From assembly GCF_000423465.1 (NCBI RefSeq), contig NZ_KE384020.1, positions 861,671-925,670 on the forward strand: a DNA stretch of 64,000 nucleotides. The letters are read 5' to 3'. The notes under the pieces were generated by a model, which worked only from the letters and a program-made list of their open reading frames with translations, was not told the DNA's origin and did no database searches. The translations under genes and the position numbers were made by a program. Below, piece after piece: positions 1-9,150 of this stretch. How positions within the stretch are numbered: the first letter of the stretch is position 1; every line of letters starts with the position of its first letter. This stretch comes from Propionicicella superfundia DSM 22317. Lineage in GTDB: Bacteria; Actinomycetota; Actinomycetes; Propionibacteriales; Propionibacteriaceae.

Positions 1-114
1 GACATGCTTGGCGCGCTCGACGTCCAGCGGCAGTTCCGCGAAGAAGAGATCGGGGTCCTCGTCGTGGCACGGAAGGTGGACCGCCTGACCGGGCACGAGC
101 AGTTCGGTCGTCAT
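1..114 (-). CDS. whiB7: WhiB-family transcriptional regulator, WhiB7-like (N-terminal 38 codons only)
   Basis: The gene runs off the left edge of the window, so only the first 38 residues are visible. They contain LPCHDEDPDLFFAE, the first cysteine and the acidic/aromatic signature of WhiB iron-sulfur regulators. The segment resembles the WhiB7 start (LPCH..DPDL.FA) more than WhiB1-4. The ATG at 114 follows a clear AGGAGA ribosome site. Lying downstream of uvrD2 on the same strand, behind a long leader, is the classic whiB7 position in actinobacteria. WhiB7 binds the RNA polymerase sigma subunit and activates intrinsic antibiotic-resistance genes and its own promoter. The remaining three cysteines and the AT-hook that would settle WhiB7 identity lie outside the window. 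Confidence 0.8.
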   Translation of the reverse strand, partial: MTTELLVPGQAVHLPCHDEDPDLFFAELPLDVERAKHV

Positions 115-165
115 GTGTGTCTCCTGGTGTTGTTCGGTGAGGGTCTCGACCCCGGGAGACACGAA

Positions 166-199
166 GGCCGCGTTCCCGGGTGGGTCCGAGAGCGCGGCC
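166..199 (-). other. Stem-loop in the whiB7 leader
   Basis: The arms GGCCGCG (166-172) and CGCGGCC (193-199) can form a seven-pair stem between the upstream ORF stop and the whiB7 ribosome site. No clean uridine run follows, so it is only a candidate attenuator. In mycobacteria whiB7 expression is controlled by a leader with an upstream ORF and a conditional terminator; the arrangement here matches, but the folding is inferred. Confidence 0.4.
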
Positions 200-222
200 G
201 GAGGATTCCGTCAGGAACTACC

Positions 223-354
223 TCATGGCGTTCCTCCCTGGCATCCGCGCCTCACGGACGTGCCGCCGCGCTCGTCATAACGCGGACGGCTGAAGACGGT
301 CTTGTCCGCGGACAGGAGCGAGTGCGCGGCCTGCCTGATGATCGACTCGTGCAT
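223..354 (-). CDS. Candidate upstream ORF (43 codons) in the whiB7 leader
   Basis: An ATG at 354 follows an excellent ribosome site (GGAGGAGGGG) and opens a 43-codon frame beginning MHESIIRQAAHSLL and ending at 225-223. It lies between the putative whiB7 promoter and the whiB7 start codon. That is where mycobacterial and Streptomyces whiB7 transcripts carry regulatory upstream ORFs, whose translation state links ribosome inhibition to whiB7 induction. The peptide has no recognised domain. Its role as a cis-acting sensor is inferred from position and the strong ribosome site. Confidence 0.5.
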   Translation of the reverse strand: MHESIIRQAAHSLLSADKTVFSRPRYDERGGTSVRRGCQGGTP

Positions 355-409
355 GTCTCGCCCCTCCTCCCTCACGACGCGGCGCTGCCCCAGCGGCAAC
401 GACCCGCCC

Positions 410-447
410 AGTCTCGCAGCACCGGTCTGCGGCGTGCAACCGGTTTT
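410..447 (-). promoter_or_regulatory. Putative WhiB7-responsive promoter of whiB7
   Basis: Immediately after the uvrD2 stop, the minus strand reads AAAACCGGTTGCAC (447-434), then an 18-base spacer and GAGACT (415-410) as a -10 box. Mycobacterial whiB7 promoters carry a short A/T run just upstream of a GGTTG-type -35 element, which is needed for WhiB7 autoactivation. Here AAAA sits four bases before the TTGCAC hexamer, in the same arrangement. The match is by eye. Confidence 0.55.
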
Positions 448-458
448 CCGGGCGGCCG

Positions 459-2531
459 TCAGCCGTCGGAGCCGGTCTCGGCGGTGTCCGCCTCGCGCCG
501 GGCCCGGCCGGCCGCGATGATCGCGAGGACATCGTCGCCGTAGCGATCGAGCTTGGTCCGCCCGATGCCGGCGATCCGCAGCAGATCCTCCGGACCCCCC
601 GGCTCGGCCTCCGCGGCGGCGATCAGCGTCGCGTCGGTGAACACGACGTACGCCGGGACCGACTGCTCGGCGGCGACCTGCCGCCGCCACTCGATCAGCA
701 GGTCCAGCGTCGCCGGATCGTACGTCGCGGGGCATGACTCGTGACGGCGCAGCTTCAGTTCCGCACCGGTGGTGAGGGGTTGGCCGCACGAGACGCAGAC
801 GCGGGACCTGCGCCCCGACGGCCGGGCGCTGCTCGCCGCGCGGGCCGCCGGAGCCTGTGCCGCCCGCACGCCGGACAGGAAGCGCGACCGGCCTTTGTTG
901 CCGTTGCGGCTGCGGCACCACGAGATCCGCAGCAGTCGGCGCGCCCGGGTGATCCCGACGTACAGCAGGCGACGCTCCTCGGCGATCTGCTCCGGACGCT
1001 GCGCGAGGACGAACGGAAGCAGCCCCTCCTGGGCGCCGACGAGTGCGACGGCGTCCCACTCCAGGCCCTTCGCGGCGTGCAGGGTGGACAGGGTGACGCC
1101 GTCGGCGGTCGGCACCTGCTGGACATCGGCGCGCTCCTGCAGGGCCGCGACCACGGCGGCGAGCGGCGTGTCCTCGGCGCCCATGAGGCTCATCGCCAGC
1201 TCGGCGAGAGCAGCCAGCGACTCCCACCGCTCCCGGACGGCACCGGCGCCGCTGGGCGGCTCGGGTGACCAGCCGAGGCCGCCGAGGACGTCGCGCACCT
1301 GGTCGGCGGCCGGCTCGGCGCGTCCCTCCTGCACGCGCCGCGCGAGGTCGTGCAGCGCCTGCCGCACCTCGCCACGGCTGTAGAAGCCGTCGGCGTCGCG
1401 CACCTGATACGGGATGGACCGCTCGGCGAGCGCCGACTCGAGGGCCGGCGACTGGGCATTGATGCGGTAGAGGGCTGCGATCTCGCGGTACGGCACGCCG
1501 TCCCCGTGGATGCGAGCCACCCAGTCCGCCACCCCCGCGGCCTCGGCCTGCTCGCCGTTCACCTGGACGAACTCGGGCTCGGGCCCGGTGCCCCCGTGTG
1601 CGACGAGGGTCATGCCCGCCCCGCGGTTCACCTGGTTGGCCAGCGCCACGACCTGTTCGGTCGACCGGTAGTCGCGAACGAGGCGGATCACGTGCGCGCC
1701 CGGATGCGCGTTCTCGAAGTCGGTGAGGTACGCGGCGCGGGCACCGGCGAACGAGTGGATCGTCTGCGCAGGGTCGCCCACGACGCACAGATCGGAATCG
1801 GGTCCGAGCCACAGATCGAGGAGGCGCTCCTGGAGCGGGCTGACGTCCTGGTACTCGTCGACGACGAGATGACGGTACGTCGCCCGCACCTCGGCGGCGA
1901 TCTCGGGATGGTCGGCGAGCAGCAGGGCGGCGCACAGCAGGATGTCCTCGAAGTCGATCACGCCGCGACGCCGCTTGGCCTCCTCGTAACGGCCGAAGAC
2001 GGCGGCGATCTGCTCCGGCGTGGCCGAGGCGAGATCGCGTCCCTCTCCCCGCGCCAGTTCGGGGTAGTCGGCCGGCGAGACGTTGCTCACCTTCGCCCAC
2101 GAGATCTCGCCGCTGAGGTCGCGCAGCACACCCGTCTCGGTCGAGAGCCGGGCGCGGCTCGCCGCCTCGGCCACGACGGGCAGGCGATGACCCAGGACAT
2201 CGGGCAGCTCGGTGCCCATCGCCCGCGGCCAGAAGTGCCGGGCCTGCCGCAGCGCCGCCGAGTGGAAGGTGCGCGCCGCCACCCGAGGGAGACCGAGGTC
2301 GCGCAGCCTCCCGCGCAGCTCGCCTGCCGCCTTGGTCGTGAACGTCACGGCCAGCACGGCGCGCGGCGTGAAGCGCTCGACGGCCACGTTGTAGGCGATG
2401 CGGTGCGTGATCGCCCGCGTCTTGCCCGTGCCCGCCCCGGCGATCACGGCCAGACGCGGCGCCGACGAGACCGCCACGTCCCGCTGTTCGGGGTCGAGGC
2501 CGGTCAGAAAACGCTCCGGATCACCGTCCAT
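459..2531 (-). CDS. uvrD2: UvrD2, superfamily I DNA helicase with HRDC domain
   Basis: A 690-residue SF1A 3'-5' DNA helicase acting in DNA repair. The ATP-binding loop AGAGTGKT lies at residues 31-38, and DEYQD, the QTIHSF motif III equivalent and the VGITRAR motif VI follow in order. A four-cysteine cluster (CVSC...HESC, around residues 578-600) precedes a C-terminal HRDC domain, the hallmark arrangement of actinobacterial UvrD2; the cluster is absent from UvrD1/PcrA. The start is ATG 2531: a TAGATT box at 2543-2538 lies six bases upstream, so the message is probably leaderless. It is divergent from recC and directly upstream of whiB7, as in M. tuberculosis. Confidence 0.93.
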   Translation of the reverse strand: MDGDPERFLTGLDPEQRDVAVSSAPRLAVIAGAGTGKTRAITHRIAYNVAVERFTPRAVLAVTFTTKAAGELRGRLRDLGLPRVAARTFHSAALRQARHFWPRAMGTELPDVLGHRLPVVAEAASRARLSTETGVLRDLSGEISWAKVSNVSPADYPELARGEGRDLASATPEQIAAVFGRYEEAKRRRGVIDFEDILLCAALLLADHPEIAAEVRATYRHLVVDEYQDVSPLQERLLDLWLGPDSDLCVVGDPAQTIHSFAGARAAYLTDFENAHPGAHVIRLVRDYRSTEQVVALANQVNRGAGMTLVAHGGTGPEPEFVQVNGEQAEAAGVADWVARIHGDGVPYREIAALYRINAQSPALESALAERSIPYQVRDADGFYSRGEVRQALHDLARRVQEGRAEPAADQVRDVLGGLGWSPEPPSGAGAVRERWESLAALAELAMSLMGAEDTPLAAVVAALQERADVQQVPTADGVTLSTLHAAKGLEWDAVALVGAQEGLLPFVLAQRPEQIAEERRLLYVGITRARRLLRISWCRSRNGNKGRSRFLSGVRAAQAPAARAASSARPSGRRSRVCVSCGQPLTTGAELKLRRHESCPATYDPATLDLLIEWRRQVAAEQSVPAYVVFTDATLIAAAEAEPGGPEDLLRIAGIGRTKLDRYGDDVLAIIAAGRARREADTAETGSDG

Positions 2532-2537
2532 GACCGT

Positions 2538-2620
2538 AATCTAGGCGCCCTGTCCGACGGCGCCGAACCAGGTCCTCTCGGTGGAGGTCGTCCGAAACCG
2601 TCGGCGGATCGCCCTAAGGT
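2538..2620. promoter_or_regulatory. Divergent leaderless promoters of uvrD2 and recC
   Basis: The 96-base uvrD2-recC gap carries TAGATT (2543-2538, minus strand) six bases before the uvrD2 ATG and TAAGGT (2615-2620, plus strand) seven bases before the recC ATG. This spacing puts transcription start at or next to the start codon, as is common for leaderless actinobacterial genes. No good -35 hexamer is evident on either strand. Confidence 0.45.
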
Positions 2621-2627
2621 GTGGGCC

Positions 2628-5600
2628 ATGGAGGGGTTGCTGCGAGACGCCGGCGTCGTCGTCCACACCGGCACCGCCGAATCCCTCGTCGCCGAGCTCG
2701 CCGCCGAGCTGGAGCAGACGGGCGCCGATCCGTTCGCGACCGAGACGGTCTGCGTGAACGGTCCCGGCATGGCGCGCTGGGCGGCCTCGGAGCTGTCGCG
2801 ACGACTCGGCTCCGCGGGTGCGGGCGACGGCATCTGCGCAGGAGTCGCGACCCCGACCCTGGCGCGCTTCACCGAACGGATCGTGGACGAGATCGCCGGC
2901 GTCGATCGGCGCAGCGACCCGTGGTCACGACGGCGACTGACCGGCGCCGTGCTGCAGGCCATGCGCTCGTCCGCCGGTGAGCCGTGGTTCGACGTCGTCG
3001 CCCGCCATCTCGGCACCCCGGGGGACGAGTCCCGGCCCGGCAGGTGGCACGACACGGCCGCGCGCGTCGCCGGCCTGTTCCGCCGCTACTGGACGCATCG
3101 TCCCGGCATCCTCCGTTCCTGGACGAACGAGGCGAATGTCCGGCCCGTCCCGGCCGCGACCGGCTGGCAGGCCGAGCTGTGGCGTCGTGTCCGCGCCGCC
3201 GTCGACGTGCCCGACCCCGAGGAACGGCTCCGCGAGGTGTGCACGCGCGTGCGCGCCGGGCGGGCCGACGGCGTCCCCGACCGTCTGTTCATCCTCGCTC
3301 CCAGCACGGTGACCGTCCGCGAGGCGGATCTTCTCGCCGCACTCGCGGACGTGTGCCCGATCTGGATCGGTCTCACCGGCTCGCCGGCCGTCGCTCCCCG
3401 CCACCCCCTCGCCGCCGCGCTCGGGCGCGAGTCCGCCGCCCTGCGGGCGGCGCTGTGTCCCCCGGCGGCCCTTCCCGGCGTCACGGTCGGCCCGGCGCCG
3501 CCCGCTGCCGCTCCGACCACCTGCGATTCCGCGCCCCGCTCCGTCCTGGCCGCGTTGCAGGCGGACATCCTCGCCGACCGCGCCCCCGTGCCACGGCCCG
3601 GCCTGCGCGACGCCTCCGTCCAGCTCCACCTGTCCCACGGAGCCGACCGGCAGGTCGAAGTCCTGCGGGAGGTCCTCACCGGGCTGTTCGCCGACGACCC
3701 GACCCTCGAACCTCGCGATGTCGCCGTCCTCACGCCCGATCCGGCCGCGGTCGCCCCGCTCGTGAAGGCCGCGTTCTGCCTTCCGGCCGAGGCCGGGCCC
3801 ACACATCCCGGCCATCGGCTTCGCGTGCGCGTCGCCGCCGGCGGCGGCGCGGCCGTGAGCCCGCTCCTGGCCCTGCTGGTTCGTCTCCTCGACGCGGTCA
3901 CCGGCCGCCTCACGCTGGCGGAGTTCGCCGATCTCGCCGGGCAGCCGGCGATCGCTCGCCGCTTCCACCTCTCGCCCGAAGACCTCGAGGACCTGACCGG
4001 TCTGTTGCAGGACGCCGGAGTGCGGTGGGGCCTCGATGCCGCCGACCGCGCCCGCTTCGGGCTGGGGCGGGTCGCGCAGAACACGTTCGCGGCGGGTCTG
4101 GACCGGTTGCTGCTGGGTGTGGCGCTCGCCGAGAACGACACCCTCGTCGTGGGCGGGGTCGTCCCCATGGACGGGGTCGAGTCGACACAGCTCGCCGCTC
4201 TGGGGCGGGTCGCGGAGCTCCTGGCACGACTCGGTCGACTCGCCGAGACCGTCCGCACCCCGCGCTCCGCTCCCGCCTGGGCCGACGCGCTACGCATCGC
4301 CTCGGCCGGGTTGACCGACCCGGGCCCCGCCGATGCCTGGCAGGCGTCTGCTCTCGCAGCCACGCTGGCCGACCTGGCCCAGCTCGGCGACGACCGCACC
4401 GACTGGGCGGTCGGCGACGTCCAGGCCTTCCTCGAAGGTGAGCTGCACGATCTTCCCGCCCGCAACCCGTTCGGGAACGGGAGCCTGCTCGTGACGGATC
4501 TGACCTCGCTGCGCTCGGTGCCCCATCGCGTCGTCGCGATCCTCGGCATCGACGAGCAGTCCTTCCCGCGGATCACCCGCACCGACGGAGACGACCTCCT
4601 GTCCCAAGACCCGCAACCGCTCGACCCCGACCGACGCCGGTCGGACCGGCAGGCACTGCTCGACGCCGTCCTGGCAGCGCGCGACCACCTCGTCGTCGTC
4701 GGTCAGGGCGCCGATCCGGCGACCAACACCGAGGTGCCGCTCGCGCTGCCGCTGCTCGACCTGATCGACGCTCTCCGCCGCACCGCGCCCGCCGACGGTG
4801 CCTGGCTGCGGGTCGACCACCCGTTGTACCCCTACTCGCCGGCCAGCTTCACCGGACCGGTCGGGAGCTTCGACAGCGCCGCGCTGGCCGCCGCCGGCGG
4901 CGCGTCCCCGATCGCCGCCGACCCGTGGCGGCTCGGCGACCTGCCGCCCCTCGAACCGGGGGAACTGCCGGTCCGGACCGTGCTCTCCTTCCTGCGACAC
5001 CCGCTGCGGGAGCTCCTCAAGGTGCGCTGCGGGCTGTCGGTCTACACCGAGGAGCAGGTCTCAGCGGAGCTGCCGATCGAACTCGACGGGCTCGGGATGT
5101 GGAGCATCGGCGAACGGATGCTGGCCCGCGTGCGCGCCGGTCAGGATGTCGACGCCGTGCTCGCCGCCGAGCGGGCGCGCGGCTCGCTCCCGCCGGGCGC
5201 GCTCGGCGACAGGGTCCTCGACAAGGTCTCCGATCAGGTTCGCGAGTGCCTGCGCGCGACCGAGGCCCTCGCCACGGGTCCATCCGTCCGCCACGACCTC
5301 GCCGTGACGGTCCGTGGCTGGACCATCACCGGCTCGGTGGACACCGTCGGCCAGGAGGTCCAACTCGTGCGCTTCTCGAAGCTGAACCCCGGCATCCAGG
5401 TCGAAGCCTGGCTCTCGCTGTTGCTGCTGCAGGCGACCCATCCCGACACGCCGTGGCGCGCCACGACCGTCACGCGTGCCGGGCTCGCCTCCTGGCAGGC
5501 CGGGACCGTCGACCCCCGTGCCCACCTGGACTGGCTGCTGCGGATCTACCGACTCGGGATGTCCGGGCCGGTGCCGCTGCCCCTCGGAACGGCGTTCGCG

Positions 5601-5861
5601 TATGCCCGCGATGCCGCGCTCGTCGGCGACGACGCGGCCGACCTGGCGGCGCGCAACGCGTGGCGGGCAGAGTCTGCCAAGGACGAGTGGTGGCCACGGT
5701 TCTACGCATCCTTCGCAGACCTGCTGAACGCCCCCGTTCCCGCCGATCTGGGCCTGCCTGTGGAGCGCTCCCTCTTCGGCACGCTCGCCCGGTGCGTCTG
5801 GGCGCCGATTCTCGGTGGGGAGGTGCGTCATGACCAGCAGCCTCGATCTCACCGGCTTTGA
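2628..5861 (+). CDS. recC: Exodeoxyribonuclease V subunit gamma (RecC)
   Basis: A 1077-residue RecC, close to the usual ~1100. RecC is the non-catalytic scaffold of RecBCD: it carries dead helicase and nuclease folds and scans the unwound strand for Chi. The N-terminus (residues near 25-75: DPFATETVCVNGPGMARW, then AGVATPTLARFTERI) has the typical RecC opening, and the family pattern continues to the C-terminus. The open frame extends upstream, but only through antisense of uvrD2; ATG 2628 fits family N-termini and has a TAAGGT box seven bases ahead. The end overlaps recB by 32 bases, so recC-recB-recD is one transcription unit. Assigned by family pattern and context. Confidence 0.9.
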   Translation: MEGLLRDAGVVVHTGTAESLVAELAAELEQTGADPFATETVCVNGPGMARWAASELSRRLGSAGAGDGICAGVATPTLARFTERIVDEIAGVDRRSDPWSRRRLTGAVLQAMRSSAGEPWFDVVARHLGTPGDESRPGRWHDTAARVAGLFRRYWTHRPGILRSWTNEANVRPVPAATGWQAELWRRVRAAVDVPDPEERLREVCTRVRAGRADGVPDRLFILAPSTVTVREADLLAALADVCPIWIGLTGSPAVAPRHPLAAALGRESAALRAALCPPAALPGVTVGPAPPAAAPTTCDSAPRSVLAALQADILADRAPVPRPGLRDASVQLHLSHGADRQVEVLREVLTGLFADDPTLEPRDVAVLTPDPAAVAPLVKAAFCLPAEAGPTHPGHRLRVRVAAGGGAAVSPLLALLVRLLDAVTGRLTLAEFADLAGQPAIARRFHLSPEDLEDLTGLLQDAGVRWGLDAADRARFGLGRVAQNTFAAGLDRLLLGVALAENDTLVVGGVVPMDGVESTQLAALGRVAELLARLGRLAETVRTPRSAPAWADALRIASAGLTDPGPADAWQASALAATLADLAQLGDDRTDWAVGDVQAFLEGELHDLPARNPFGNGSLLVTDLTSLRSVPHRVVAILGIDEQSFPRITRTDGDDLLSQDPQPLDPDRRRSDRQALLDAVLAARDHLVVVGQGADPATNTEVPLALPLLDLIDALRRTAPADGAWLRVDHPLYPYSPASFTGPVGSFDSAALAAAGGASPIAADPWRLGDLPPLEPGELPVRTVLSFLRHPLRELLKVRCGLSVYTEEQVSAELPIELDGLGMWSIGERMLARVRAGQDVDAVLAAERARGSLPPGALGDRVLDKVSDQVRECLRATEALATGPSVRHDLAVTVRGWTITGSVDTVGQEVQLVRFSKLNPGIQVEAWLSLLLLQATHPDTPWRATTVTRAGLASWQAGTVDPRAHLDWLLRIYRLGMSGPVPLPLGTAFAYARDAALVGDDAADLAARNAWRAESAKDEWWPRFYASFADLLNAPVPADLGLPVERSLFGTLARCVWAPILGGEVRHDQQPRSHRL

Positions 5862-8800
5862 CCTCACCGGCGACCTGCCCGCAGGCACTCTCCTTCTCGA
5901 AGCGAGCGCGGGAACCGGGAAGACGTACACCCTGGCCTCTCTCGCGGTGCGATACCTCGCCGAGGAGGACGTCACGCTGCGCGACCTGCTCCTCATCACC
6001 TTCAGCCGCATGGCCACGGCCGAACTGCGCTCACGAGTGCGGGCCCGCCTCACCGAGGCCATCGCCGCCCTCTCCGGCCCCGGGCGCGACGGCGGGGCCC
6101 ACCTCGCCGATCCGGTGCTCGCCCACCTGTGCGAGGGAGATCCCGGACAGCTCGCCCTCCGCCTCGGCCGGCTGCGCGCCGCCGCCGCCGATTTCGACGC
6201 CGCGACGATCGCCACGACGCACGAGTTCTGTCAGCGGATGCTGTTCGGGCTGGGTGTTCTCGCCGACCACGACCCGGCACCGAGGTTCGTCGCCGATCCC
6301 CGAGCACTGGTCGCGGAGACGACGGCCGACGTCTTCGTGCGTCGATTCGCGGACGCACGAGCCCCCTTCACGTACGCCGACGCGTGGAACGGCCGGGTTC
6401 CCGCTCAGCAGTTCGCCGCGGCCGTCGTCCGGGAGCCGGCTGCCGTCGTCGCCCCCGACGACGCCGCCGGCGTCGCCGGCGAACGGGTCGACTTCGCCCG
6501 CGAGGTGCGCGGCGACGTCGAGCGGCGCAAGCTGCGGCGGCGTCTGTTCACCTACGACGATCAACTCATCCGGCTGCGTGATGCCCTCTGCGATCCCGTC
6601 ACCGGCCCGGCGGCGCGCAGCCGCCTCGCCGAGCGATTCCGCGTCGTGCTCGTCGACGAGTTCCAGGACACCGACCCGATCCAGTGGGAGATCCTGTCCC
6701 GTACCTTCCACGGTCACAGCACCCTGGTCCTGATCGGAGACCCGAAACAGGCCATCTACGGTTTCCGCGGTGCCGACGTCGGCACCTACCAGTCGGCCGC
6801 CGCGGTCGCCGATCGGCGTGCCGCACTGACGACGAACCACCGCAGCGACGCCGCGCTCGTCGCAGCGGTGGACCAGCTCGTGGGCGGCGCCGAGCTGGGG
6901 GCGGGCATCGTCGTGCCGCCGGCCACGTCGGCGCACCCGGCGCGACGCATCGCCGCTGCGAGCCCCGGCCTCGCGCGGCCCCTGCGGATCCGGGGTGTGC
7001 CCCCGCAGCATCGCGAGCTGGACAGGCGCACCGCGAACGCGATCATCGTGAACGACCTCGTCGCCGAAGTCGCCGGACTGCTGACGCAGGACGTCCGTCT
7101 CACCCTCGACGGCAGGCAACGCGCGCTGCGCCCCGGGGACATCGCGGTGCTCGTCCGTACGAATGCGATGGGCAAGCGCATCGGGACGGCCCTGCGCGAG
7201 GCCGGCATCGCCGCGGCGGTCGCAGGTTCCGACAGTCTCTTCGAGAGCGATGCGGCACGTGAATGGCTGCAGTTGCTGCGCGCCCTCGCCGAGCCGCGAA
7301 GCCGGCGTGTCCGCACCGCCGCCCTCACGCCGTTCCTCGGGTGGACCCTGCAGGAGCTCGCCGAGGCCGACGACCTGCGGCTGGCCGCGCTCCGCGAGAC
7401 CGTGCATGCCTGGAGTCGTGTGTGGGAGGCGCACGGAACGGCGGCGCTGTGGGAGGCGGTGACCGCGCGTCCGGCCTTCGCCGCCGGGGCACGGGCACGC
7501 CCTGACGGGGACAGGCTCCTGACCGACCTGCGCCAGGTCGCGCAGGAGCTCGAACTCGCCGAGTCCCGCGGCGTTCGGCCCGCGGGCCTCGTCGACTGGC
7601 TCGTCGACCAGATGGCCGAGCGGCCCGACACACGCCGATTCCTGGCCCGCGACGACGAGGCCGTCCATGTGCTCACGATCCACCGGTCCAAGGGGCTGGA
7701 GTTCCCGCTCGTGCTGCTGCCCGACCTCGCCATCCGCACCCGGCTCCCGCGGGGGGACGAGACGATCGTGTTCCATGACGAGGCGCACCGCCGCTGCGTC
7801 GACGTCGGCGGCGGGGGGGCGCCGGGCCGATCGGCTCGTATGACCGCCTGGCGGGAGGAGGCCGACGCCGAGACGCTGCGCGATCTGTATGTCGCGGTGA
7901 CCCGGGCGCAGGTCGGTGTCGTCGCCTGGTGGGTGCCCGAGAAGACCACACGCGAATCTCCGCTCCATCGCCTCCTCGCCCGCCCGCCGGGGACCATGAG
8001 ACCCGCGCGGTCCTACGACCTCGACGACCTGCGGGTGCGCCCGGACCGCCCGGCCGTGACGTTCGAGACGATCTCCCCGGCAGAGCCCCGCGTCGCGCCG
8101 CGACTCGCCCCGGCCGCCGCCGACAGCGAGGGACTGCGCGTCCGATCCTTCGATCGGAGCATCGACCTCGCGTGGCGCCGGACGTCCTATTCCGGCCTCA
8201 CCGCGGCGGCACACGAGGCCTTCGCCGCAGGCGACGCGCGGGGGTGGGAGGCCGACGAGCCCGCCGAGGCCGGCGACCCGGTCGCCGACACGGAACCCGA
8301 GCCGGAACCCGAGCGTGGAGACCCGAGCCCGGTCTCGCCGTTCGCCGGCCTGCCGCGCGGAACCGAGTTCGGCACGCTGGTCCACGCCGCCTTCGAAGAG
8401 CTCGATTTCGCCGCGCCCGACCTCGCCGCCGAGTTGGAGCGGGTCACCGCCCACCTCGCTCCCCGCACGTCGGTCGACCTGTCCGCCGCCGCGCTCGCGG
8501 CCGCGCTGGAGCCCGTCCTGCGCACCCCGCTCGGCGACATCGCCGACGGTCGCAGCCTCGCAGCCTTCACCAGGGCCGACCGGCTCTCGGAGCTGTCCTT
8601 CGACCTGCCCCTCGACGCTCGCGACAGCGCGACTCTCCGCTCGATCGCCGACATCCTCGCCGCGCACCTGGGCCCCGACGATCCCCTGGCCCCCTATCCC
8701 GCCCGGCTGCGTGAGCTCGACCCGGCCGGACTGCCGCTGCGCGGCGTCCTGACCGGAAGCATCGACGCCGTGCTGCGCCTGCGGCCGGAGAACAGGTTCG

Positions 8801-9150
8801 TGGTCGTCGACTACAAGACCAATCAGCTCGGCGGGCCCGAGCAGCGCGTGAGCGAGTACGACCCTGCGGCGCTGGCGGTCGCGATGATGGACAGCCACTA
8901 CCCGTTGCAGGCCGTCTTCTACTGTGTCGCTCTGCACCGCTATCTCCGCTGGCGGCTCCGCGGATACGATCCGGCGACGCATCTGGGCGGCGTCGGGTAT
9001 CTGTTCGTCCGCGGCATGGCCGGTCCGGCCTCCGACGGGACGACAACACCCGGCGTCTTCGCCTGGCGCCCGCCGGCGGCCATGATCACCGCCCTCTCCG
9101 ACGCCCTGGCCGGCGCTGCCGTCCCGAACCCCCACCGGAGGCCCACATGA
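5830..9150 (+). CDS. recB: Exodeoxyribonuclease V subunit beta (RecB)
   Basis: A 1106-residue RecB: a 3'-5' SF1A helicase with a C-terminal nuclease, the main motor and only nuclease of RecBCD in double-strand break repair. Visible motifs are the Walker A ASAGTGKT (residues 25-32), FTYDDQL, VLVDEFQDTDP (motif II), DPKQAIYGFRG (motif III), HRSKGLEFP and YVAVTRAQ (motif VI). The nuclease core GSIDAVLR ... VVDYKTNQ lies near residues 976-998, and its Asp/Asp/Lys are retained, so both activities look intact. The internal ATG at 5830 is preferred to the GTG at 5815 because it opens directly into the conserved N-terminus. Confidence 0.95.
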   Translation: MTSSLDLTGFDLTGDLPAGTLLLEASAGTGKTYTLASLAVRYLAEEDVTLRDLLLITFSRMATAELRSRVRARLTEAIAALSGPGRDGGAHLADPVLAHLCEGDPGQLALRLGRLRAAAADFDAATIATTHEFCQRMLFGLGVLADHDPAPRFVADPRALVAETTADVFVRRFADARAPFTYADAWNGRVPAQQFAAAVVREPAAVVAPDDAAGVAGERVDFAREVRGDVERRKLRRRLFTYDDQLIRLRDALCDPVTGPAARSRLAERFRVVLVDEFQDTDPIQWEILSRTFHGHSTLVLIGDPKQAIYGFRGADVGTYQSAAAVADRRAALTTNHRSDAALVAAVDQLVGGAELGAGIVVPPATSAHPARRIAAASPGLARPLRIRGVPPQHRELDRRTANAIIVNDLVAEVAGLLTQDVRLTLDGRQRALRPGDIAVLVRTNAMGKRIGTALREAGIAAAVAGSDSLFESDAAREWLQLLRALAEPRSRRVRTAALTPFLGWTLQELAEADDLRLAALRETVHAWSRVWEAHGTAALWEAVTARPAFAAGARARPDGDRLLTDLRQVAQELELAESRGVRPAGLVDWLVDQMAERPDTRRFLARDDEAVHVLTIHRSKGLEFPLVLLPDLAIRTRLPRGDETIVFHDEAHRRCVDVGGGGAPGRSARMTAWREEADAETLRDLYVAVTRAQVGVVAWWVPEKTTRESPLHRLLARPPGTMRPARSYDLDDLRVRPDRPAVTFETISPAEPRVAPRLAPAAADSEGLRVRSFDRSIDLAWRRTSYSGLTAAAHEAFAAGDARGWEADEPAEAGDPVADTEPEPEPERGDPSPVSPFAGLPRGTEFGTLVHAAFEELDFAAPDLAAELERVTAHLAPRTSVDLSAAALAAALEPVLRTPLGDIADGRSLAAFTRADRLSELSFDLPLDARDSATLRSIADILAAHLGPDDPLAPYPARLRELDPAGLPLRGVLTGSIDAVLRLRPENRFVVVDYKTNQLGGPEQRVSEYDPAALAVAMMDSHYPLQAVFYCVALHRYLRWRLRGYDPATHLGGVGYLFVRGMAGPASDGTTTPGVFAWRPPAAMITALSDALAGAAVPNPHRRPT

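Noticed and set aside
1350-2627. A 426-codon in-frame extension upstream of recC
   Set aside because: It is entirely antisense to uvrD2, whose helicase motifs are unmistakable; recC has a family-like start and a -10 box at 2615-2620.
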